Source: an uncultured Alphaproteobacteria bacterium (GTDB lineage Bacteria > Pseudomonadota > Alphaproteobacteria > HIMB59 > GCA-002718135). Taken from it: a stretch of DNA of 64,000 nucleotides. Where the stretch lies: NCBI GenBank assembly GCA_902560725.1, contig CACEMR010000003.1, positions 1 to 64,000 on the forward strand. The letters run 5' to 3'. Every line of letters begins with the position of its first letter. Positions within the stretch are counted from its first letter, which is position 1. Of the stretch, positions 40,253 through 47,530 are shown piece after piece. The notes beneath the pieces were generated by a model. That model did not search any database and was not told the DNA's origin. It worked only from the letters and a program-made list of their open reading frames with translations. The position numbers were made by a program, and so were the translations under genes.

Positions 40253-41404
40253 TTGAAAAAAAGACTCAAACTTGGAATGATTGGTGGGGGACAAGGTGCT
40301 TTTATAGGAGCTGTTCACCGTCTTTGTGCAAGGATGGATGATAAATATGAATTTGTAGCTGGATGTTTGTCTTCTACACCAGAAAGAGCAACCACTTCAG
40401 CTAAAGAGATTGGTTTGGATTTATCTAGAAGTTACCCTGATTTTAAAACTATGGCTGAGCAGGAGTCAAAAAGAGATGATGGAATAGACGTAGTATCAAT
40501 AGTTACTCCAAATCATATGCATGCAGAACCTGCAATAGAATTTTTAAATAAAAATATTCATGTAATATGTGACAAGCCTATGACTTCAACAATGGAAGAT
40601 GCTCATAGATTAGTTGATGCAGTATCAGCTTCTGGTGCACATTTTTTTTTAACGCACAATTATTCTGGTTATCCAGTAGTAAGAGAAATAAGATCTCTAA
40701 TAAAAAATGGTGAGATTGGCACTATTCGAATTATTAAAAGTTCTTACTTACAGGGCTGGCTTGGTTCCAAAGAAGAAGACTCTGGTGAAAATAAGCAGGC
40801 TGAATGGAGAACAGATCCTAAAAGAAGTGGTGTAGCTGGAGCAGTAGGTGACATTGGCAGTCATGCTATGCATTTAATAGAGTTTATTTCAGGCGAAAAA
40901 TTAGAATCAGTTGCTGCAGATTTAACAACCTTCGTATCAGGTCGTAAACTTGAAGATGATGCATCTATAATGCTAAGAATGACAAATAATATAAAAGGCA
41001 ATTTATCTATTTCGCAAATAGCAACAGGTGAAGAAAATAATTTTAGATTATCAATATATGGAGATAAAGGATCTGTTCATTGGAAACAAGAAAACCCTAA
41101 CTATGCAACCTTAAGTAAGGTTGGAGTTACAAATCAAATTATAACAAGGGGTGGATCTATTAAACAAGAAGGTTCTTCATCTAACGTAAGAATACCGGCT
41201 GGACACCCGGAGGGATACTTGGAGGCATTTGCTCAAATATATTCGGATGCTGCTGATGTAATTCAAAATAAAGAAAACAAATCAGAGTTGATAAAAATTC
41301 TTCCAAATATTGATGATGGGTTACAAATAATGAAATTTATTAATGCTAGTGTGGATTCGAGTAAAAATAATTCAGCTTGGGTTGATTTATCAACAATTAA
41401 ATAA
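40253..41404 (+). CDS. Gfo/Idh/MocA family oxidoreductase
   Basis: NAD(P)-dependent dehydrogenase: the Rossmann start is LGMIGGGQGAFIGAVHR (residues 7-23), the motif CDKPMTSTMEDA is near 104-115, and the C-terminal domain includes VGDIGSHAMHLIEFISG with the catalytic His region. It is 383 aa. The start is TTG with AAGGA upstream. It is in one operon with the preceding sugar isomerase, so the two probably oxidise and rearrange one cyclic polyol or sugar. Confidence 0.85.
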   Translation: MKKRLKLGMIGGGQGAFIGAVHRLCARMDDKYEFVAGCLSSTPERATTSAKEIGLDLSRSYPDFKTMAEQESKRDDGIDVVSIVTPNHMHAEPAIEFLNKNIHVICDKPMTSTMEDAHRLVDAVSASGAHFFLTHNYSGYPVVREIRSLIKNGEIGTIRIIKSSYLQGWLGSKEEDSGENKQAEWRTDPKRSGVAGAVGDIGSHAMHLIEFISGEKLESVAADLTTFVSGRKLEDDASIMLRMTNNIKGNLSISQIATGEENNFRLSIYGDKGSVHWKQENPNYATLSKVGVTNQIITRGGSIKQEGSSSNVRIPAGHPEGYLEAFAQIYSDAADVIQNKENKSELIKILPNIDDGLQIMKFINASVDSSKNNSAWVDLSTIK

Positions 41405-41413
41405 TTAAATTAG

Positions 41414-41460
41414 CCCATGTTTTATGGGTATTTATTAATATGCATTTTTTGCATATTAAT
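41414..41460 (+). terminator. Two hairpins after the oxidoreductase, probable transcription end
   Basis: CCCAT-gtttt-ATGGG at 41414-41428 is followed by attaatatgca-ttttt-tgcatattaat at 41434-41460, an 11-bp perfect stem. T-tracts are weak, so termination is plausible rather than certain. The element separates the oxidoreductase operon from the amtB leader. Confidence 0.5.
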
Positions 41461-41511
41461 CTTTACAATTAAAAACTTACTAATTTTTAATATTAAACTA
41501 TATCAATAATT

Positions 41512-41564
41512 ACGTTCATCGCTTTAAAAAGCGACGGAAGTAAACGAAAGTTGAAGGAACGCAT
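41512..41564 (+). promoter_or_regulatory. Glutamine riboswitch (glnA RNA class), first copy
   Basis: It matches the glnA RNA consensus as I know it: CGTTCATC, then a stem, then CGGAAGTA, then a small hairpin, then GAAGGAACGC. P1 pairs CGTTC (41513-41517) with GAACG (41557-41561). P2 is TCGCTT/AAGCGA around loop TAAA. A third mini-hairpin is AAC-GAAA-GTT, with a GNRA tetraloop. This class binds L-glutamine and usually controls nitrogen genes in cyanobacteria and marine bacteria. A second copy follows 15 bases later. Confidence 0.88.
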
Positions 41565-41578
41565 GCAAAGTTATAAAA

Positions 41579-41630
41579 TCGTTCAATCTGCAAAAGCAGA
41601 TCGGAAGTAGGTTTTAACCGAAGGAACGCG
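41579..41630 (+). promoter_or_regulatory. Glutamine riboswitch (glnA RNA class), second tandem copy
   Basis: Same architecture as the first copy with different helix sequences. P1 pairs CGTTC (41580-41584) with GAACG (41624-41628). P2 is ATCTGC-AAAA-GCAGAT (41586-41601), a perfect 6-bp stem. The core CGGAAGTAGG is followed by GGT-TTTA-ACC and CGAAGGAACGCGG. P2 differs from copy 1 at most positions while pairing is kept, which is internal covariation supporting a real RNA. It lies about 85 bases before the amtB start. Confidence 0.92.
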
Positions 41631-41645
41631 GATCTTATTAATTAA

Positions 41646-41710
41646 TTTCCATAGCTAAGCATGATTTGAGCATGACTCAGGTGAGTCTTGTTGTGAACTT
41701 ATTATGGAGA
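41646..41710 (+). promoter_or_regulatory. Candidate riboswitch expression platform: helix sequestering the amtB SD
   Basis: TTTCCATAG (41646-41654) can pair over nine positions (two G-U) with TTATGGAGA (41702-41710), which contains the GGAG box of amtB. The helix would enclose a small hairpin GACTC-AGGT-GAGTC (41674-41687). The TTCC could alternatively pair with GGAA in the 3' strand of the second riboswitch P1. This suggests translational OFF control when glutamine is bound; it is inference from hand folding. Confidence 0.55.
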
Positions 41711-41715
41711 ATTAT

Positions 41716-42993
41716 ATGAAAAAATTTTCTTTTTTGAGTTTAATTTTAGGTTTTACTTTTGTTTCATCAAATGCATTTGCAGCTGTTGATCCTGAAGTAT
41801 CTTATATTTTAAACACACTTTTATTTTTGATTGGTGGTTTTTTGGTTATGTGGATGGCAGCTGGTTTTGCAATGTTAGAGTCAGGACTTGTTACATCTAA
41901 AAGTGTTGCAACAATTGCAGCAAAGAATATCGGGCTATATTCCATAGCTGGTTTAATGTTTTGGTTAGTTGGATACAATTTAGCTTATGGTATTCCTGAA
42001 GGTGGTTTTATCGGAACATTTCTTCCTTGGAGTGATGCTAGCTCAATTGATACTGGGTATTCAGATGGCTCTGATTGGTTTTTCCAAATGGTATTTTGTG
42101 CAACAACTTGTTCAATAGTATCTGGCACAATGGCTGAAAGGATTAAAATTTGGCCGTTCTTTTTATTTTGTGCAATATTAGCTGGCATTATTTACCCAAT
42201 TGAAATGGGATGGCAGTGGGGTGGCGGTCACTTAGCAGCAGCTGGTTTTTCTGATTTTGCAGGATCAACACTTGTTCATAGTGCAGGTGGTGCTGCTGCA
42301 TTAGCAGGAGCAATCTTACTTGGACCTCGTCTGGGTAGATTTGACTCAGATGGAGCAAAACCAATGGAACCATTTGCTAGTTCATCAATACCACTTGCAA
42401 CATTAGGTGTGTTTATCTTATGGCTAGGATGGTTTGGTTTTAATGGTGGATCACAATTAGCATTAGGTTCTTTTGAGGACTCAACTTCTGTTGCTACTAT
42501 ATTCATTAATACTAATTTAGCTGCAGCTGCAGGTGTAATGGTATGTGCAGCTGTATCAAGATTAGTTGGTGGTAAAACAGATGTTGTAATGATGCTTAAC
42601 GGTGCATTAGGTGGACTTGTGGCTATTACTGCAGAACCTCTTACACCTTCCCCAATTATGGCAATAATTATTGGCGGTATTGGTGGATTAGTTGTCTATT
42701 ATGGTACTTTATTATTAATAAGACTTAAAATAGATGATGTTGTTGGAGCTATTCCCGTTCATGGTTTTGCTGGTATTTGGGGTACGTTAGCTGTTCCACT
42801 TACTAATTCAGGTACAAATTTTGGATCTCAAATTTACGGCATCTTATGGATCAATATATTTGTTTTCGTAGTTGCATTTATTGTTTGGTATCTAATGAAA
42901 ATAAGTATTGGAATAAGAATTAGTGAAGAAGCTGAAAAGCTTGGAACTGATAAAGCAGAAGTAGGCGTAATGGCTTACTCAATTCGTGATTAA
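41716..42993 (+). CDS. amtB: Ammonium transporter
   Basis: Inner-membrane Amt/Mep channel for ammonium uptake. The signal peptide is residues 1-23 (ending NAFA, from this start), followed by eleven hydrophobic segments. The recruitment Asp is in DFAGSTLVHSAGG, with the first pore His in the same segment; the second pore His is in IPVHGFAGIWG. The ORF track starts at 41704, but the ATG at 41716 (MKKFSFLSL) has a GGAG 6 bases upstream and opens with a signal peptide. It is 425 aa. The tandem glutamine riboswitches upstream tie its expression to nitrogen status. No glnK follows it. Confidence 0.95.
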   Translation: MKKFSFLSLILGFTFVSSNAFAAVDPEVSYILNTLLFLIGGFLVMWMAAGFAMLESGLVTSKSVATIAAKNIGLYSIAGLMFWLVGYNLAYGIPEGGFIGTFLPWSDASSIDTGYSDGSDWFFQMVFCATTCSIVSGTMAERIKIWPFFLFCAILAGIIYPIEMGWQWGGGHLAAAGFSDFAGSTLVHSAGGAAALAGAILLGPRLGRFDSDGAKPMEPFASSSIPLATLGVFILWLGWFGFNGGSQLALGSFEDSTSVATIFINTNLAAAAGVMVCAAVSRLVGGKTDVVMMLNGALGGLVAITAEPLTPSPIMAIIIGGIGGLVVYYGTLLLIRLKIDDVVGAIPVHGFAGIWGTLAVPLTNSGTNFGSQIYGILWINIFVFVVAFIVWYLMKISIGIRISEEAEKLGTDKAEVGVMAYSIRD

Positions 42994-43042
42994 TAATAGT
43001 TTAGTGATCGCTTGTAATTTAACTCCTTATAGTTGGTCGCTA

Positions 43043-43071
43043 AGTATGGAGGGGCATTGCCCCTTCATACT
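43043..43071 (+). terminator. Strong hairpin between amtB and the next gene
   Basis: agtatggaggggc and gcccctt catact pair over 13 positions (one G-T wobble) around loop ATT, the most stable hairpin I saw in the window. It lacks a T-tract, so it may be a Rho-dependent stop, an mRNA-end stabiliser or a processing site that separates amtB from the small genes downstream. Confidence 0.6.
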
Positions 43072-43088
43072 ATTAAATGGGGGACGCA

Positions 43089-43460
43089 ATGATTGAAAAT
43101 AATATTATTAAGGAAAAAAAGAGAAATATTTATACTTCATTTTTTTCTGATAACTATTCATCAAGGTTTTTTTTCAAATCAATTCTTCATCATGTAATTT
43201 CTCTTGAAGTATATGAAAATAACAACTTAGACGGTATATCATTTGAAACAATTTGTTCTAATGTTCCAAAATCAATTGGATCCAGATCTTCAATACAGTC
43301 AATACTAAACGATGCTTTAGATAGAAATATTTTTCTTAAATATCAGAGTGAAAAAGATAAAAGAATTAAAAATTATTATTTAAGTGAGTCATACTCTGAT
43401 TTAATAAATAAATGGATTAATAAAGAAAAATCTTATTTCTTAAATGGAAATGGAGGTTAG
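43089..43460 (+). CDS. Unknown protein, possible MarR-like winged-helix regulator
   Basis: About 123 aa from the ATG at 43089, which has GGGGGA 4 bases upstream (the ORF track starts 12 bases earlier). The region SIGSRSSIQSILNDALDRNIF (near residues 67-87), then KYQSEKDKRIKNYYLSE, follows the recognition-helix/wing pattern of MarR-type DNA-binding proteins. The N-terminal part, FFFKSILHHVISLEVYE, would be helical. No known family was recognised with certainty. Its place after amtB and just before a 63-aa gene suggests a nitrogen-linked unit, but the hairpin between them argues for separate control. Confidence 0.5.
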   Translation: MIENNIIKEKKRNIYTSFFSDNYSSRFFFKSILHHVISLEVYENNNLDGISFETICSNVPKSIGSRSSIQSILNDALDRNIFLKYQSEKDKRIKNYYLSESYSDLINKWINKEKSYFLNGNGG

Positions 43461-43461
43461 A

Positions 43462-43653
43462 ATGAAAACTATTTTTACAATTTCTGGAAAAAAATATTTA
43501 TTAAAGTATGAAAGAAAAATGCCTGAAAAAGAAGTCTTAAAAATGAAATCCTTTGTTACAAATAAAGGCCAAAAGTTAATTAAGACTGATAAATTTAAGA
43601 TTAAAAAAATAATTGAGAAAGATAAAGAAAGAATTTATGATATTTCTTTATAA
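43462..43653 (+). CDS. Small basic protein of unknown function
   Basis: A 63-aa, Lys-rich protein (about one quarter Lys) starting MKTIFTISGKKYLLKYERKMPEKE. The ORF track starts at 43444; the ATG at 43462 lies 5 bases after a GGAGG that is inside the end of the previous gene, so the two are translationally coupled. No membrane helix, signal peptide or cysteine. I do not recognise a family. The strong SD and lack of overlap with another frame support it being real. Its stop abuts the convergent yqgE. Confidence 0.6.
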   Translation: MKTIFTISGKKYLLKYERKMPEKEVLKMKSFVTNKGQKLIKTDKFKIKKIIEKDKERIYDISL

Positions 43654-44205
43654 TTAGCAATTACCAGAATTATAAGAGAGTTTATTAGGATCAACACCTA
43701 GTAAATTATAGGCATCATTCCATTTATTAGTTACACTTTCATCAAATATAAAGCTTGTATCTGCTTTAAGTGTCATCCAGCTATTTGATGCTAACTCAAG
43801 TTCAATTTGTCCCGGTTCCCAACCAGCATATCCTAAAGCTAAAATACTATTTTTTGGACCATTTCCTTTTGATAAATCTTCAAAAAACTCAGATGTGCTA
43901 GTCAGTGCTACACCTTTTGCAATTGTAAGGGTTTCTTTTTGAATAACCTCATCTGAATGTAAAACAAATCCTCGTCCACTTTCTACTGGACCACCATACC
44001 TTATATAAAGTTTTTTATTAGTTAAAGGCTTATCAATTCCAAGTTGTTCTAATAAATCTGGATACAAATCATAGTCAATTTTCTTATTTATTATTATTCC
44101 CATTGCTCCATCTTTAGAGTGGGCACACATATAAATCACAGTTTTTTCAAATCGTTCATCCTGTAAGGAAGGCATTGAAATTAAGATCTGTCCTGTTAAA
44201 TTCAT
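43654..44205 (-). CDS. YqgE/AlgH family protein (DUF179)
   Basis: Conserved cytosolic protein of unclear role. The family start is MNLTGQILISMPSLQDERFEKTVIYMCAHS, with GAMGIIINKK near residues 34-43, YGGPVESGRGFVLHS near 69-83 and ALGYAGWEPGQIELELASNSW near 119-139. At 183 aa it is complete. It converges with the small Lys-rich gene with no gap and is divergent from the DsbD-like gene. Confidence 0.92.
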   Translation of the reverse strand: MNLTGQILISMPSLQDERFEKTVIYMCAHSKDGAMGIIINKKIDYDLYPDLLEQLGIDKPLTNKKLYIRYGGPVESGRGFVLHSDEVIQKETLTIAKGVALTSTSEFFEDLSKGNGPKNSILALGYAGWEPGQIELELASNSWMTLKADTSFIFDESVTNKWNDAYNLLGVDPNKLSYNSGNC

Positions 44206-44261
44206 ATAATATATATATTCGTTTTATTTATAATAATTCAATGCTTTATTATACTTTTCTT

Positions 44262-46319
44262 ATGAAAAAATTATTAAATATTAGAAAATTACTCTCAATA
44301 TCACTATTAATAATATTTTCTTCCATTTTTAATGACTCATTATTTGCATTATCTACTGATTGGGTAATAAATGACAAATCAAAAGTACGATTGATTTCAT
44401 CAAAAACTAGTTCAGACAATATGGAGAGTTTGATTCTTGGATTAGAATATCAGCTAGAGCCTGGTTGGAAAACTTATTGGAAGTCACCAGGTGGAGGAGG
44501 CTTCCCTCAAATGATCGAATGGAATAATTCTACTAATATCAATGAATTAAAAATTGATTGGCCTACTCCTAAGGAGTTTGAAATTCTTGGCCTTACTTCT
44601 CTTGGTTATGAAGATAAAGTGATTTTTCCTTTGAGGATAAATTTAAAAAACAAAAATATTTTGACTGAAATTAATTTACAAATCAATTACCTTGTTTGTA
44701 AAGATATTTGTATTCCTGGAAATGCAAATCTATATCTTAAAATTTTACCAGGTAAAGGTGAATACACTGATTTTTTTTATGACATTGAAAAAACTAAATC
44801 ATCTCTTCCTATAGAAGATATTAATTTAAGTCCAATTTTTAATTTAAACACTAAAGCAATTATAAATTCAAATAAAGTTCAAATTCAAATAATAGCAGAG
44901 TCACATGAAAACTTTATAAATAACAAAATTTTTATTCATACACCTTTTGGATTACCTGTTGTTCAACAAACAAATAAATATTCTTTCAACTTAAAAAAAA
45001 TAGATTCAAAATTTGTCTTTGATGCAGATCAATTTTCAAAAAAAAATTTTCCAATTGAAGTACTTATATCTGATCAAAACCATAATTTTAACTTCATTGA
45101 AAATATTAGTTTAGAAGAAAATTCGTTTGAAGTTAATATAAACAAATCAATACTTCATATTCTTTTAATTTCTTTTTTAGGAGGTTTTATTTTAAATTTA
45201 ATGCCGTGTGTCTTTCCTGTATTATCGATAAAACTATTGTCAGTATTGAATACAAAATCTGAAAATATTAGGTTAAGTTTTATCTATACAGCAATTGGTA
45301 TTATTACTTCATTTTTATTATTAGCACTATTTTTCTTCATTCTTAAACAAACGCAAATTTCTATTGCTTGGGGTATGCAGTTTCAAGACCAATATTTCTT
45401 AATATTTATTTTATTGATACTTACTTTTTTTTGTCTAAATACACTAGGTTTATTTGAGATTGAATTACCAATCTTAATTAGACAATCTAAAATTTTTGAT
45501 AAAGGAAGTGGTTTTTTTACTAAAAATTTTTTTAATGGATTATTTGCAACTTTATTAGCCACTCCATGCACAGCTCCCTTTGTTGGAACAGCAGTAACAA
45601 TAGCTTTTACTCAAACATCTTTTATACTTTTTTCAGTTTTTCTTTTTATGGGATTAGGTATGAGTATTCCATATATTCTTGTTTCAATTTTCCCTAAAAC
45701 TATTTTAATACTTCCTAAATCTGGAAAATGGACTGTTTATACAAAATATTTTTTATCTATCTTGCTTATTGCAACAATTATTTGGGTTTTAAATATTTTA
45801 TTAAATTTTTTTAATGAGTTTTTTATAATTTTTTTCTTAATAACATTGTTTTTTTTATTTATAATTTATAGATATAATTATCTTAAATATACGGCAACGA
45901 TTATTTTGATTATTGGTTTATTTTCCATTCCATCATTAAGTTTTTTTGATCAAAATAAAAAAATTATTAATGATGAAAAATGGGTTAATTTTATTGATAC
46001 TAATATACCTGAATTAATTAAAAATAATGAAATTATTTTTATTGATATCACTGCTGATTGGTGTGCCACATGTCAATTTAATAAACTCAATGTTCTTGAA
46101 ACAAAAAAAATTAAAAATATTTTCGATCAAAATAATATTGTACTTGTAAGAGCTGACTGGACCAAGCCTAATAAACTAATTGATGACTATCTTAAAAAAT
46201 ATAATAAATTCGGCATACCATTTAATGCATTTTTTTCTTCAAAATATTCCGAAGGTATTATCCTTTCAGAAATATTAAGTGAAAAAGAAATAATAAATAC
46301 GTTAGAAATAATAAAATGA
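44262..46319 (+). CDS. ScsB/DsbD-like membrane thiol reductase
   Basis: Carries reducing power from cytosolic thioredoxin to periplasmic partners. From this start: signal peptide (1-29), a periplasmic domain of the ScsB type with EPGWKTYWKSPGGGGFP and VCKDICIPG (its CX3C pair), an eight-helix core with LNLMPCVFPVLSIK and ATPCTAPFVGTA holding the membrane cysteine pair, and a C-terminal thioredoxin domain with DITADWCATCQFNK. It is 685 aa. The ORF track starts at 44175; the ATG at 44262 gives a proper signal peptide, and a TATACT ends 6 bases before it, suggesting a leaderless message. A peroxiredoxin gene overlaps its end. Confidence 0.88.
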   Translation: MKKLLNIRKLLSISLLIIFSSIFNDSLFALSTDWVINDKSKVRLISSKTSSDNMESLILGLEYQLEPGWKTYWKSPGGGGFPQMIEWNNSTNINELKIDWPTPKEFEILGLTSLGYEDKVIFPLRINLKNKNILTEINLQINYLVCKDICIPGNANLYLKILPGKGEYTDFFYDIEKTKSSLPIEDINLSPIFNLNTKAIINSNKVQIQIIAESHENFINNKIFIHTPFGLPVVQQTNKYSFNLKKIDSKFVFDADQFSKKNFPIEVLISDQNHNFNFIENISLEENSFEVNINKSILHILLISFLGGFILNLMPCVFPVLSIKLLSVLNTKSENIRLSFIYTAIGIITSFLLLALFFFILKQTQISIAWGMQFQDQYFLIFILLILTFFCLNTLGLFEIELPILIRQSKIFDKGSGFFTKNFFNGLFATLLATPCTAPFVGTAVTIAFTQTSFILFSVFLFMGLGMSIPYILVSIFPKTILILPKSGKWTVYTKYFLSILLIATIIWVLNILLNFFNEFFIIFFLITLFFLFIIYRYNYLKYTATIILIIGLFSIPSLSFFDQNKKIINDEKWVNFIDTNIPELIKNNEIIFIDITADWCATCQFNKLNVLETKKIKNIFDQNNIVLVRADWTKPNKLIDDYLKKYNKFGIPFNAFFSSKYSEGIILSEILSEKEIINTLEIIK

Positions 46320-46798
46320 AAAAAAATATACCTGATATTAAAGTCCCAATAATTAAAAATGGAATTGATAAAATATCATCATTATTAAATGAGTTTGAAA
46401 ATAAAAAAATTATATTATTTGGTGTTCCTGGTGCATTCACACCAACTTGTTCAGAAAAACATCTTCCAGATTATATTAATTCTTTTAATTTATTACAAAA
46501 TAAAGGAATATCAGATATTTATTGTTTATCAGTAAATGACAAGCATGTAATGAAAGCATGGTTAATCAGTCATAACAATTCTAAAAATATAATTGGAATT
46601 GCTGATGGCAATGCTGAAATTACAAATTATTTTGAACTGCAGGAAGATAAATCAAAAAATTATATGGGTTTACGATCTTCACGATTTGCAATGATTGTTT
46701 TTAATAATAATATAAAAAAAATTTTTATTGAAAAGCCAGGTGAATATAAAGTAAGTTCACCTGATAATATTATTAATTATATTGATGAACAAAATTGA
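46316..46798 (+). CDS. Peroxiredoxin (Prx5/AhpE-like thiol peroxidase)
   Basis: Thiol peroxidase reducing hydrogen peroxide or organic peroxides. The peroxidatic Cys is in VPGAFTPTCSEKHLPDY (near residue 49), typical of Prx5, with YMGLRSSRFAMIVFNN containing the conserved Arg downstream. It is 160 aa with no signal peptide, so it should be cytosolic. It overlaps the ScsB/DsbD-like gene by 4 bases; ScsB proteins are known to feed envelope peroxiredoxins, but this one seems to remain inside the cell. Confidence 0.87.
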   Translation: MKKNIPDIKVPIIKNGIDKISSLLNEFENKKIILFGVPGAFTPTCSEKHLPDYINSFNLLQNKGISDIYCLSVNDKHVMKAWLISHNNSKNIIGIADGNAEITNYFELQEDKSKNYMGLRSSRFAMIVFNNNIKKIFIEKPGEYKVSSPDNIINYIDEQN

Positions 46799-47522
46799 TT
46801 TAACAAATAAGACAGCTATTGTGACTGGTGGAGCTCAAGGCTTTGGTCTAGCAATTACAAAAAGATTTATAGACTCTGGATGTAAAGTTGTAATTTGGGA
46901 TAAAGATGAAAAACTTTTAGATACTTTAAAATTAAAAAATATTATTAAAATAAAAATAGATGTAACTAAATATGATGAAGTTGAAAATGCTTTTAAAAAA
47001 ACTTTAAAATTATCTAAGAGTGTTGATATTTTAATCAACAATGCAGGAATTGCAGGTCCTAGTTATAAATCCTGGGATTATCCAATTAATGACTGGCAAA
47101 AAGTTTTTGATATAGATGTAACTGGTGTTTTTTATTGTTGTAAAGTAATAGTCCCACACATGATAAAAAATAATTATGGAAGAATTGTAAATATTTCTTC
47201 AATAGCTGGTAAGGAGGGCAATCCTAATGCAATGCCTTATAGTGCAGCTAAAGCTGCTGTAATAGCACTAACAAAATCACTTGGTAAAGAATTAGCAGAT
47301 AAAAATATTGCAGTTAATTCTGTCACTCCAGCAGCTGCAAAAACAAGGATTTTCGATCAAATTAGTCAAGAACATATAGATTATATGCTATCAAAAATAC
47401 CTCGAAATAGATTTATACTTGTTGAAGAATTAGCTTCACTAGTTGCATGGATGTCCTCAGAGGAAAACTCATATACAACTGGAGCAGTTTTTGATTTAAG
47501 TGGTGGTAGAGCAACTTATTAA
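46785..47522 (+). CDS. Short-chain dehydrogenase/reductase
   Basis: NAD(P)-dependent SDR: the nucleotide motif TGGAQGFG is near residues 14-21, NNAGIAGP near 85-92, and the catalytic Ser and YSAAK near 137 and 152-156. It is 245 aa, classical SDR size. The ORF track starts at a TTG; the next codon, ATG at 46785, is better. It overlaps the peroxiredoxin gene by 14 bases and is followed 8 bases later by the sugar-acid dehydratase, so it probably oxidises a sugar to its lactone or acid, as in arabinose or xylose oxidative routes. Confidence 0.88.
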   Translation: MNKIDLTNKTAIVTGGAQGFGLAITKRFIDSGCKVVIWDKDEKLLDTLKLKNIIKIKIDVTKYDEVENAFKKTLKLSKSVDILINNAGIAGPSYKSWDYPINDWQKVFDIDVTGVFYCCKVIVPHMIKNNYGRIVNISSIAGKEGNPNAMPYSAAKAAVIALTKSLGKELADKNIAVNSVTPAAAKTRIFDQISQEHIDYMLSKIPRNRFILVEELASLVAWMSSEENSYTTGAVFDLSGGRATY

Positions 47523-47530
47523 ATTAATAT

